A DNA stretch of 64,000 nt from Onchocerca lupi (Eukaryota > Nematoda > Chromadorea > Rhabditida > Onchocercidae): NCBI GenBank assembly GCA_028564675.1, contig JAOVVO010000032.1:186001-250000 (forward strand). The letters run 5' to 3'. A program made the translations under genes and the position numbers. Below, piece by piece: positions 48,001-60,300 of the stretch. Each line of letters begins with the position of its first letter. Within the stretch, counting starts at the first letter, position 1. The notes beneath the pieces were generated by a model. That model saw only the letters and a program-made list of their open reading frames with translations. It searched no databases and was not told the origin of the DNA.

Positions 48001-50957
48001 ATTTTTCTATCTGAAAAAATTACCTCTATTTCCTTAGTCGTTACTTTCGCTAATAGTTTTTTTAGTTCTATATTGTTATCCATTTCACCGGAATCAAATC
48101 TAATGAGAAATGAACGGTCGCGAATTTGAGCTGCAAAATAGCAAAAAAAGAAAAAAAATTAAATTGATTTGATATAGTTCAAACTTTCGGGGAGAGTTCA
48201 AGAAAAGTTTGCTTAGACTTCACCTTCAACAATTTTTTCCAGCATTTTATCGATATAAGGTAAATCGGGAACATAATTCAAAACAGTGGCTGCTATTTCC
48301 TTGAAGTCAAGACTGTTAATCGTCTGAAAAGAAGAGGTTTTAGTGATATTAAAAAGTCTTTCTTGATCAAAAATATATGCAACATACCCATGCCTCACTG
48401 GGTTTTCTTTTATCATTAGGCTGGAAATATATCACACCACTTTTGCGACCAAATAATGTGCAGAGTCCCAATGATTCGTCGCAATTAACTTTCGCAACAT
48501 TTACAAGGCCATGCAAATTTGCCGCAAGTTTTTTCCTCAAAATATAATTTTTGATTTATTTTTAGTTAAAAGTGTAAAACCATCTCAAACAGACATTTGA
48601 ATACGAAGAGAACTCTTGAGTTCATTTCAAAATAAGTTCCTGAATTGCACATAATAAATGCAAATGAAATTTAAAAAATATTTTAATATTGCATGAAATG
48701 CATTGATGCCACATTTAATTGGCAAAATAATTCTAATTTACTAGTTTTTCGAAAATGCAGTTATTATTTTGGGTGTGCAGTAAATGGCATTAGTCGGAAG
48801 AAGATATACTCAATGATGATGAAATTAGTTTCTAATTATGATAAATATTAGAAAATATCAAGTAAAAAACACACGAAAGATGAAATACAAAAATAAACAA
48901 CTGCATTTTAATTGGACATTAACCCAAGAGGAAGCCTGATGAAAAACATAGCAAACAGCATTTTACCCAGTGTTTGCCACTACGACGAAGAGGAATTATT
49001 GACAAAGCAAGCATGACCAGCATCAACCCAAATATGCTGGATCTAGAGCGAGGTTGACTCCTGAGGCTCGAGAGAAAAATTGGTCCGGCTTCGATATATT
49101 ATTGGTGAAAAATCACTGCTTTTTTTAAATTTCAAAAAATGTACTCTCATATTAATCATAAAAAATTTCATATAGTCAAAAGATAAGAAACCTGTTTAAT
49201 TCAGACAAGCAGTCATTACTCCAATGTTCGCAAAAGTCCAATAACCATCCACGTGTATATTTTCCATTCTTCTTGATCTTAAACAGATCAATATCAGAAT
49301 CCGTCAGCTGCAATACCACACCAATAACGTATTCCATGGCAAATGCTACTATTTGCTTCAGTTGTCGCTCTCCACGGAAAAAGTGTCGCTATAGAAAGAA
49401 AAAATAAAAAAAAAAATATATATATATATAGATAGTTGATTATGATGTTTCGTAATATATATCTTATTTTCGACGTAATCAATATTAAATTCAATTTAAT
49501 TTACAAAGGTCAACAAAAAAAGTTTCATGATCTAACGCATTTAATTCTGACCAAAAAAAAAGAAAAGAAAAAGATCTGCAATTTTATTGCAAAAAGAGAT
49601 TAAAATAGCCTGATCATGGTATAATATTGAAATACTAGCATGTTCACACCGTACTGCTCAATTACAACATATATTTACATCTTATTATACTATTACGTAA
49701 GAATATATTTAACAACGTATAGATAAAAGATAAAAAATCAAGAAATATTGAACGAAAACTCACATGTGGATAAATTACTAAACTTGGGTAACCCATTACC
49801 CCTTGTGAATGGCAAAGCATAGGATCTTCAGCACAATTTACAGCACCTACCCGAAGAACACCTTCCATTTCTTGAGCAAATTTCCGCCACTATAAAATTA
49901 TTTCATCAGTCCGAATCTTAAAAAAAAGAAATAAATGAACAAAAGAAACTTACGATAGGTGCTAATTGATGACAATGTGAACAAAATGTAGAATAGAAAT
50001 TGATGAACCATATTTCATCCGTTTCAGAAACAGTCCTTTCAAAATCCGACCGCGATAATGTCACTATTTCCTTATCTTCATCGTATATACCTGAAATACA
50101 TCTGCATATTTTGAGAAGTGCATAAATTACTGGTCATAGAAAACACAAAAAAGTCACTTTCACTAATTTCCTTGAAGTTTTTATTACAATCTATTGTGCT
50201 ATATGGAAATTGTTCACTAAATGATCACTGATTCTTGAAATCACAGCATTTAAATCACAAAAATTTCAATACAAAAATTTGCACTATTCAAAGATACATA
50301 CCAAAATTATCTTTATAAAACTGCCATGATTGATATTGATAATTTCCTCTGAAGTTATCGCTCAAACCTTCTTCGCCGTATTGATCGTATTTTTTTCGCA
50401 ATTCTTCATCCATTAACACTTCGTAAGCACGATAAATCTTTACGAATTCTTTTTGCGCATTATTGTTATTCTAAAAGGATGTACGCATAGAGTATTAATA
50501 ATGATTAAATCATAGATAACTTAAACAACAAGTAATCTCAAGTAAATAACTTTGCAATCCTATTTATTATCTTTCATGCAACCCTATTAAAGCTTACTGA
50601 CATAAGAATGTTTCTGGATGAGTTAAGAGATAACTCAGCGATTTTGATGTTGTAAAGTAGCATCAATAGATAATTTCATATGATTAATACTTTGTTATAC
50701 ATGCGATCGTCACAGCGACCTCCCTGTTACGGATTATTTTTGCTAATATTTCATTAGGAAAAAATGCTAAAAAAAGAGAAAAAAAAATTCACAGGATTTT
50801 TATCCGGATGTTTAATAAGAGCTAGCTTTTTGAATGCTCTCCTAATTGCCTTGTTATCAGCTTCTCGCGATATTCCAAGCAGGCGATAAAAATCCTCACC
50901 ACTGACGCATAAGATTATGAGAAATAAGAGAAACTGCGAAATAAATATAAAATGCAT
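45084..50957 (-). CDS. dnj-27: ER DnaJ/thioredoxin disulfide reductase (ERdj5/DNAJC10)
   Basis: Sixteen minus-strand exons sum to 777 codons plus stop (human ERdj5 793 aa): 50957-50793, 50470-50302, 50090-49954, 49889-49764, 49388-49192, 48535-48388, 48323-48224, 48130-48024, 47725-47614, 47468-47332, 47261-47134, 46887-46800, 46702-46577, 46432-46275, 46048-45847 and 45317-45084. A hydrophobic signal peptide (1-20, ending LCVSG) precedes a J domain (21 to about 88) with HPD in LIKHPDKNP. Thioredoxin active sites are CSHC (148-151), CPPC (468-471), CGPC (575-578) and CSHC (685-688), with two degenerate thioredoxin-like segments between the first two. The C-terminus is KTEL, a KDEL-like retrieval signal. 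ERdj5 recruits BiP and reduces disulfides of misfolded proteins for ER-associated degradation. ATG 50957 is preferred over frame openings further upstream because the signal peptide starts there and an acceptor (CATTTCAG) lies 31 bp before it. Confidence 0.96.
48905..49085. other. GC-richer segment inside DNJ-27 intron 5
   Basis: About 180 bp in the intron between the fifth and sixth DNJ-27 exons has markedly higher GC than the rest of the intron. Short open stretches exist in two plus-strand frames but each is broken by stops and none is recognisable. It could be an insertion remnant or an intronic regulatory or RNA element. Confidence 0.4.
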
Positions 50958-53920
50958 TGTAATGCGTGATTTCTGCCCCACAAAATGCACTGAAATGAAG
51001 AGATTATTTAAAATGTGCTTTGAATACATTTTCCCAGTAAATTACGAAAATAGTAAATAAAGACAAAAATGTCATCGAGAATTTAAAGTTGCAAACAAAC
51101 AAGAGTCCATATTGATTACTCTCTTTTCAATATGAGTGAGAGAACTTTCGACATTGAAAACTTGCAATTCAACTGACCACAGCTGAAGAATTCTCGAAAC
51201 TCCAACGTTGAGTATAATAAATGACCAGAATATTACAATCTTTTGGGAAAAAAAAAAAGAATCTCTATAACAGAATAATAATTAATCTGCGAGACGACAA
51301 AAATCACTGCAGTCTGTAAATGTCATTTCATTGTGACCTGAAATAAAAGATAATTATGAACATTCATATAAATACCGATCGAGATGTCAGCATGGATTAG
51401 GTAATCGACAACTTCCGCCATTTATTCCCACAAATCAATATCTTATACATAGAGGAATAGTCGATGATAGCCCTGTTTCAGATGGAAATTGGTGAAAAAT
51501 TTAATGAACTATGAACTAGAATGTATACGTCCATAGCGGTTGATACTGTTGTTGACCTCTGTAATGTGTCCGTATAAAATGACCGAAAGATATGTCTCCC
51601 AAACAATATTGATTGAGTGGAAAAATTACGCAAAATTTACACTCCATGTACAAAAACCAAGTAACCTAAATAAAAGTGCTAATTTGAGTGATGTGATCTT
51701 ACCTGATCAAGAGAGGATGATAGAGAGCGCAATGACAGGAACGAAAACTGGAGAGAATGATAGACAGGAGAAGTCGTGAAACCATTTGTTTACTTACAAA
51801 TGACAGATGTAGAGGAACATTTGAGAATTAGAGAAGAATCCCCACAAAAGTTGCAGATAAACTAATGGCCAACCAGCCTGCTGCAGTTGACCTTTGATAG
51901 ACACGATTTTTTGAAGTTACACTGAAAAGATGTCAACAAATTGATGAATGCGTTGTTGAATCAATTGTTGATACCTTACAGGATATACTGAGTCTCTTTA
52001 TAGACTGGCTCCTTTTTCCTCCAATATCACCGAGATATCGCGGACTGGTCTAGATATCTCAGAATAATCTACCTTTTTTCTCCATGTCTGCAACCATTCA
52101 TGATTCAGGCTGATTGCTGTGTGCAAGAAATTGTGTTTACTGCAGTTTGCGCAGTAGTGCAAGCTTACATGCAAGCCTAATTTAAAGTGCATGTAACATC
52201 TTGGAATGTATTTACAGCATGACGGATTCACAGTACTCTTTCACTTTACCACTTTACAACAACCTCATTATCATATCTTGTAGTTTTGGTAAACTCCAGC
52301 ATTTTTTATTCAATTTTTTGGCTATTATGGCGCGGCCCAGCTAATTGCTTTTTCGTGTCTTTTGCATTCATCAAATTGCATTGATTAGGATCTTTGGATT
52401 TCAAACTATTTCTGAAGTTTTACGTTTACTTAATACATCTTTAGCATTCTATTATTTTGGAGTCTTTTTCAAGAAATTTGAAAATACATGAATGTAATAT
52501 AAAGCTTTATTTCGCTGTTTTTTGGCAAACAAGAAAAGCTCACATAAGGTAGCTAACATAGGTTTCACGTGGCTTACATGATCTTATTTCAATTCTTATT
52601 GTAGAGCTAATCTCGTAATCTGGATTATAAAACCAAGTTTAACCATTCAATAAAGTGTCCTCATGTTTATTTTATTTCACTAATGGAAGAAGGCTTTCAG
52701 ATGTTCCTCGACATATTCGCTACTCTATTTGTGAATTCATTGAAATTTTGATTTTCGGGACTATTCAGTCAGATATTAGGCGAAAAAATTTCACTGTGAT
52801 GTCATTTTTTGGTAGTACATTGTTATTGAAAACGTCTTTACTGTTTTAACTGATTCAAAGTTTCATTTTCCGAACATAATTTTCTCTTTCAACTTTTCTG
52901 CTTAATAATTCTTTGAAAAATTGTGTATGTTAAACCCGAAAATGAAAATATTTGTAGATCTAAAATTAAAAAAAAAAAAAATACAAAGTTTAAATCAGTA
53001 CAGTTGACTTCGACAGCTATTGTTTCTTTCTTACTAAATTGAAAGACGACAAAACCTTATCAATTCAAAATGTTTTCCGAAAGTTAAATTATTTTTCCCA
53101 AATATTTACTAAATAACAGTAAAACACGACAAAAGCAACACATATTTTTCATAACTCCATCAATGTTGCCGGATATTTATAGAACAATTGAAATCTTATG
53201 TCAGTGATGCAAAAAATTAACAAACAGATTTATCAAGAGGATATTTTGAAGACTGTCATAATATATTCTAAAATCCTGAATTTATGGAAATATAAAAACG
53301 ACATACGTTAGCACTAGAATATATCTGAAAAAGTTATAAACTTCAATATTACATTCATCAAAAAATCTTATTCAAAATTTGAATTAAAAACATTAAAACA
53401 AGTGAAGACAATCATCTCACATTAGTATATTTTTTCCGAAGATAAACAGTATCTGTAGCTTATAAACATTCTAGAAAAATATGCCTGGAATTTTTTCTAC
53501 AGTACTATACGAGGAGATCAACTACGAGGGAGTCAGAGAAACAAAGTTAAAAAATAATTTCGAAACATAAAGCTTAATATAATAAAAATGAAATAACATA
53601 AAAAGAAAACTTCGATAAAATAACTGAAACTCCATTTTCAGAAAACGTGATTAATTATAAGAACTGTTCAAAAAAATTACGGAAGATAATTATTAATTAC
53701 TGAAAATTACACATGACCTGTTCAGTTCTTGAAATGATATCTGTTTTGGTACTAAAACTGAGGGTAAAAGACCAGAAATTGCTACGCAAACAATATAAGA
53801 ACCAGTAATTTTGGGGACATGGTACTTTTAATTAAACTTAGTTTGAAGATTAAAAGAAAGTTGAAATGTTCTTCATAAATCAACCGAGGAAAAAAATGGC
53901 TGCTTCTTAACCAATATCAT
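50958..53920. other. Intergenic region between DNJ-27 5' end and FEN1 3' end
   Basis: Both flanking genes are on the minus strand. The 250-400 bp to the right of 50957 should hold the DNJ-27 promoter and a trans-splice acceptor (CATTTCAG, 50990-50992 on the minus strand). The remaining sequence is AT-rich; open frames near 51540-51779 and 51998-52231 show no family resemblance. No RNA gene was seen. Confidence 0.5.
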
Positions 53921-56712
53921 TCACTTTTTCGCTTTTTTACCCAAACTCGGCCCACGTTTTTTCAGATTATTTTTCTCCTCTTCATTCTTCCTTTTTGTTG
54001 TTTCAGAAGTAACTACTTTACTTATTGAAAAAAATGAGTCAATGCGAGCTTGTTGTGCAGCTTGACGTCCTTTTTGCATTCTAATTAAGCTACCCCTCAC
54101 TCTGTCCTCACTGAAATTTGGAATAAATAACAGATAGCGCTGAATTCAGAATGAAAAATTGAAAATCTATTAAATTCGACAAACTTACTTGAAACTTTTC
54201 TCACCGCATAAGAACTGTACAATTCCTTCGACATCCGGTTCTTTCCACACTAACTGAAATTCAACTGTTTTTACTAAAATTAAAAGAAGAAAAAATAACA
54301 AGCTCTATATAACATTTTGATTTACTTCAAGATTTTCACAGTCCATGACATCCGGTTCCAAAAACAGTCGTCGTGCTTCCCTATATTGCCAGTTTTCGGG
54401 TATCGGATATTTCTGAAATTACTCCTCGATATACCAAGAATGCAAAATATAATGTGAATAGGATTTTAAGACATATGTAAACAAAATGTTACAAACCGTC
54501 TGATCAATTGTCTCTAGAACATTTTCGATGCATTTATGCTTCTTGATAAGCTCAAATGCTTTTTTAGGACCAATACCCCGAATAGTTGATATATAATCGC
54601 AACCCAGCAGAATGCAGAGATCTACAAACTGTTCCACGTTCATTTCAAAATCCTTCAAAATCTGGCTCAAATTCATTTCCTTCACTGGTAATTTTTTTGC
54701 TTCACTGAAATAAATTTCACGATCATTTAGGAAAAATCAGCGTCAAACCATTCCCAAGTAACTATTTGTAAATTATTATTCATTAAAAATTCACATATTA
54801 CAGAATTTATTGAATTTTAGGGTGGAAAGACAGAAATAGCTGTAGCCTATGGCTAGATATTCATCAATGTACGGCTTGATAAAATATTGAGGTCAGAATA
54901 ATCTGCTGAGTAGCTACAAGAAATACAATTATTATTCTTGAGAGATTTTTTTAAGTGACTAATAATGGACAATTATTGATGCAATACTTCAACAAAATCT
55001 CATTCTTAGATAGTTACAAATTTCGAGGACGATAAGAAAGCAATGATTTGCACTATAAAATAAACATTTCTATCCTGAATGAAATTCTGTCATTAGGCTC
55101 TTTAAGTTTTATTCGCCATGAGTAGCGCATATCAATACATTTCAGATCACTTTTCGAATTCCAGTTAACCTTGCTATCATTTGACGCAAAAGAATGGGTG
55201 AACCAAAAGTCAATGCATCCATATCTTCAGAAACCGTAGCGAACACTTTACCAGCTTTCGCAAGAGCAGCACATTGAGCTTCTGCTTCACATGGAGCATT
55301 CAGTACTGGAATTCCCATTAACGTTACCAGCCGTTTAGCTTCTTCATTTTGTTCTTTTGTAACCTGAAATTTCAAAAAACTTGCCATAATAACAACAATA
55401 AAGCAATGAGATAATTTTTATGTAACAACAACAAGTAAGAAAAATAAGTATATAGCAGGTATTACAAAAAATAAAAACGAACAATTTTCACTGAATTTGA
55501 AATTACAAAACCATAAGTAAAATTTATTGTCAATTTAAAATATTTTGAACATAGCTTCTGTTGATACTAAACGAAAATCTTTTCCACGGCATTAACATAG
55601 AAATAATATATTTGCACTAAAAAAAAGATTTTTATTAGTTTTATTGCTGAACAATTATTCGTATTTTCACTTTTCCAGCAACTGTACCTTCGCTAAGTGT
55701 CTAAGAGATGCTGAGATACAACGAAAACTTTTTCGTTACAAGAAACATACAATAAGAAATACCAGAATGCGGGTTAACCTCACTAACTTAAACAGCCATT
55801 CTTTTTCTCGCAAGAAAGAATTTGAAATAAGAAAATGATAACCTTTACAAGACGTCTCTCAAATTTGTTGACGGATGCTTCGTCGCCTAATTCAATTGCA
55901 TCATCTCGTTGCTTTTCTGCTTCAGTTCTTCGCTCAGTACGTTTCTCTAATTCATTCGTTTTCATCTTCGGTGGTTTACCGTCGAAAACATATACTGGTT
56001 TTATTCCATTATCAATCATTCGAATCGTTCGATAAAACATGCCAAGAAGATGACTAGGAAAAAAATCGAATTATTTTTAGTTCTCTCATAGATAATGCCG
56101 TTTCAGTCCAGCAAAAAATTTATTGCAATTTAATGGAACAAGCCGATTTGCTCCAAACACTTACTTCTATCTCAAAGAAACACTAGCTAGATCAGCAAAG
56201 AAACGATTTTGAGTTCATGCTATAAACTTTCTTTAACCACTTCGACTTTATTTATAAAATGCTTTTGTTTTCCGAATTAAATTTCAAGGTATTAACAATG
56301 AGTTTGGGATTGAATAAGAGGAAACTGATGAATTGTTTCAAGCAGAAAAATCTTTTATCGGGAATGAGACGATAAAAGATTTTCTCATTTTACATAGTGG
56401 GATGTAAAAACCTGATATTAACGACGAATAGAATTGCACACTGCCATCTCTATATGTACAATTTCTGACAATTCACTTTTTTATAACAATGAAACATGGA
56501 AATATAAGCAATTAATTAGCCAATCACCTGGTTGTTTCGCCGCTTTCCGTCTGAAGTTGTGATCCATCTTGCCGCACTGCAATGAGGAATTGATAGAGGC
56601 ACATTGATGCATCCACCGCAACCTTGCGACCAAAATATCCTTTAAATTCTTTGAGTCGTATGCTATCCGGCGAATGATCACCGATCACCTTCGATAGATC
56701 TTTCACACCCAT
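53921..56712 (-). CDS. crn-1: Flap endonuclease 1
   Basis: Seven minus-strand exons, 56712-56528, 56053-55843, 55363-55170, 54704-54497, 54412-54326, 54253-54189 and 54110-53921, encode 379 residues (human FEN1 380; C. elegans CRN-1 is the ortholog). FEN1 cleaves 5' flaps during Okazaki-fragment maturation and long-patch base excision repair; CRN-1 also takes part in apoptotic DNA degradation. Metal-binding residues fall at family positions: Asp34 (VAVDASM), Asp86 (VFDGKPP), Glu158 and Glu160 (CEAEA), Asp179 and Asp181 (SEDMDA) and Asp233 (LLGCDY). A helix-hairpin-helix segment reads TIRGIGPKKA. The PCNA-binding box QARIDSFF is at 337-344 and a Lys-rich nuclear tail ends the protein. The ATG at 56712 follows a TTTGCAG acceptor by two bases, consistent with trans-splicing. 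EXOC8 starts 646 bp away in the opposite direction. Confidence 0.97.
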
Positions 56713-57358
56713 CACTGCAAATGTTAATTAAGAAAGCTTTCTGCTTCCTAAAATTATTCAACATCAAAGAAATAATTATGCTCCTAGAAATATTCCAGCA
56801 TAATGACCTGGTCAACCAATCAATTAATTAACTAGCCAATCAATCAAGTGATTAGTTCTGGACGCTAATCCTTTAATCATACTGAGAATTGACCAACGAG
56901 ACATCATACGCTCAACACGACCATACTTCAAATAGATTCTTTTCAAAAAACCGCCAATTGTTAGATTGTTTATGTAGTAGCGCAATAGGATTCGCGTGAT
57001 TCCTCATCGTGCCGATGGGGGGTTGGCGTCAGACACGTTGTGGGTCACGGAGATCAGATGGATGCTCGTGAGGAAGAGATAATGATAAAATGTGGATTAT
57101 TTGATTCCAAATTTATTTAATCAGTATAACGTTGGTACTACGAATGTTTGCATGCCAAGTTAAACAATTGAAATGTGCTTGTCGCTATAAGTTTTGTTGT
57201 CAAAAAAAAAGAAGAGTCTCCAACAAAAATCAGTTACGTGTGATGAAATTCCTGAATTCACCTGTGCTACGTCAAAATCATTTTCATTTCTTACTTATTT
57301 GAAGTTTGTAGATGGATTTCCTCGCTTATATCACTTTAAATGTTCCGTTTAGTTTTCG
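56713..57358. promoter_or_regulatory. Bidirectional promoter region between FEN1 and EXOC8
   Basis: The start codons of two divergent genes are separated by 646 bp. A GC-rich patch lies at about 56985-57080 (includes CCGATGGGGGGTTGGCG). AACCGCCAATT at 56950-56960 reads AATTGGCGGTT on the other strand and resembles an E2F site, which would suit an S-phase gene such as FEN1; this is a weak visual match. Acceptors at both ends (minus strand 56715-56716, plus strand 57351-57352) suggest both transcripts are trans-spliced. Confidence 0.45.
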
Positions 57359-60300
57359 ATGACGTCTTCGAATGCTGTGGAAAATGCGCTGATTGATGAT
57401 CAATTCGGTGAAGAGGATTTCGACCCAATATCTTGTTAGTATTTGTGTTTTAAATCTTTCAAATACGCTTCAGTTTGTTGAATTTTAATTTAAAATGCAC
57501 TGCAAAGTTTTCAAATTTCTTCTGATACTGCGGGTCTAGGTTACTCTGCCTTCTTAAGATGTAGCTCTCTTCACATTTTTACCTAAATATTTGCTGAATC
57601 TGAATCCGGTATCACATTTAGTAGTTTCAGTATAGATTACAATGATGATTCACCAAATTTTGTCAAGTTAAATTGATTCTAAAAATTCTAGGAATGAAGG
57701 AGGAACTTCATTTTTAATCGTTTTAGACGTTCGAGACCAGTTGAAAGAGATGAAAGATGGCGATGAAACTCGACAACTGCAAGCATTTCGCATGAAACTA
57801 AATGCAGTCAATGCACAGTCATCTGAATCAATGAAAAAGAGTGTCTTTTTAAACTATAAGAAGTTTATTGACACTGCCAAAGAAGTTTCACGTTCGTTTC
57901 TTCATAATCTTTATAATTCAAACGCAGTTCATATTAATAGATGTATCCTTTACCCTTCTAGTAACACATGCAATTCCGCCATTGATTCATTCGGTTAGCA
58001 TTCTTTCCTAAATATATACAAAATGAATTTCCTTGTGTTTTTTTTTTTTGAGATGGGTTTATGCTGAAAGTTTTGGTAACAAATGTTTAAACATGTAGTA
58101 CCAGCTACGTAGTAACTTTTTTCTTTTATTAGCTGATCAGTTATATATTTGTATAATTCTGTGAATAATTTTAATTTCGTAAACTTGGAATGAAATTTAA
58201 AGTTGTCTTGTCATTTTAAAATTCATTTTTTTGCTAAAAAAATTTGCATTAAGTTCCAGTTAAAAAAATTTTAATATTGCATGCGAATATATTCAAATTA
58301 ATTAAATGCAAATCTGAATTCAGAAAATTCATTTATACTTTTATTTAAATTAGTTTTCTCTCGTTTATATCAAGTTTTCCTACGGATGTATTTATAGAAA
58401 AAATTCACTTTTTCTGAGAGTTGCGATTTTTAGACCTGGAACGGGAAATCTATGAACTTTCATCATTGCTATCGGATCAACGAATGCTTATTGAATCACT
58501 GATGCAGATGACTGGAGAAGATCGTTCTTCTATTGGAACTGCTAGTCTTCATACTTCTTCATTCAGCGTCAATCCAATAAATATATTGATGCAAAAAATG
58601 GACGGTATCGCTGTGGGTTTTAAAGTATATCAATGATAATGAGCAGTATTTTCCAAAAAAAAGTGATATATCTTTTTAAGTTGCCATGTTACTGCTATAG
58701 CAAAGTTCCTGACAACTTATTTTCACTTTACTGCAGCTTAATTTTCACGTCAGTGAAGTTTACAGACTCTATTGAATAATTTACCCAATTCTGATCGAGT
58801 GATCATGCACGGTGAAGTGGTTCAATTGTACAGCGATAGCATGAGACCACAATATAATGTCATGCTTATTTTGTTATCAGATCGTCTACTCATTGGACAA
58901 CCATCTTCAGGTTATAAGTAAACATTAATTTTGCACATATGTTTTAATTTATGAAATATCATTAGAGAGGTACAAATTTACATTTCATGTACATAATAAT
59001 CTTATTTTTAGGGAAGTATCGTTTTCAGTTGGAATCTTCACATCCCTTGAATAACATAGCAGCTGTTAATATCAAGGATAGAGAAAATGGCGAAACTGCA
59101 ACCAGCATGTTTAAGCTGTTAATTTTTCCAGGACAAAGGTATTCTGTCAATTAGACACCACTCAAATACATGCAAATAAAAGGGAATACATATACTGGAA
59201 CAGATTAAAGAGGCAATAAGCTCGATTGAATTTGAAAAACACTTCTTATTTTTCATTACTTTCCATCCTTGAAGGCAACAAGCAATGTCTGTAGAAATGA
59301 GTTTAATTTAATCTTGAAGAAAGTTTCCCAAACAGGGTTTTTCTTGCTGAAAATGCCCGAATCAAAAAAGAATGGTTGGAATGCATTGAGAATGCTAAAA
59401 GAGAGCTTCTCCATGAGGGATCATTGGTGCGTCAAGCAACAATTCGTGGAAAACGTCGACAAGACCTGTCAACCAAAGTGGAAATATCTAGCCAACTTGT
59501 GCCGGTTATGGAATCGGCTACTACTAAAACACCTGATGAAAGCGCATGGCTCAATGAATTACCTGCAGAATTGGATGATTGCATTGCTCATCGAGACATG
59601 GAGCACGCGGTAGTCTTCTGAAATTCAGTTCATAAGAATATAATATTTATAAGAAAAAAAATATTGCAAATGCATGAATTCTTACAGAAGAGGATTGTGA
59701 AATAAATGAGATTAAAATCGCTGATTCAAAATATAGGTCATTCGGAATTAGAAGATAAAAATACGTTTATAAAGGTTATACCTGTGCTTTAGGTGGAGTT
59801 GATAATGGAATGGAAAAGTTGTAATACACGAGAAGCAGCAATCGATACGCAGTTGACGCTTCGTGAAGCCCAAATTGTGCAATTACTTAGCGAAGAGGCA
59901 AGGTGATTTAATCAGCATGAGAAAAGTTTTCATCGATGACAGTGGAATCTTTTAAATGCTTCGAAAGAGTTGATGTGAGAGATCCATTTTTGTCATCAAA
60001 TTTTATGTCTTATTGCTTTAGGTTCGCCGTCCAGGTGCTTTGCATGGTGGTCCTCGAGCTGTTAGGAAAGCAATCAATCTTCTGACGATTCTTGGTCGAG
60101 CGTCACAAGCAGTTGACCTTTACTTGAAAAAAAGAAGCACTATGGTTAGTTACTTCTTGTACCTTTGAATATTTAAAAAATAGACGCTTTCATCTCAAAT
60201 ATTCCTCATTATCTCATAACTGGAGATTTTTTCAGCTATAATATGATGAGAAAAGAAGATGAACATTTGAAATAAATTATAAACTGCATTTTTTATTATC

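Noticed and set aside
56713..56715. GTG as a FEN1 start codon one codon upstream of the ATG
   Set aside because: GTG initiation is not expected in a nematode; MGVK at 56712 matches the FEN1 N-terminus, and the free Gly2 is important in this family.
59269..59613. 114-codon plus-strand open frame
   Set aside because: It overlaps the sixth EXOC8 exon in the wrong frame; the true frame (RVFLAENARIKKEW) matches the EXOC8 PH-to-core region.
59898..59904. GT donor (AG|GTGATT) after EXOC8 exon 7
   Set aside because: It leaves a phase that meets a stop in the next exon; the GC donor five bases earlier restores the conserved frame.
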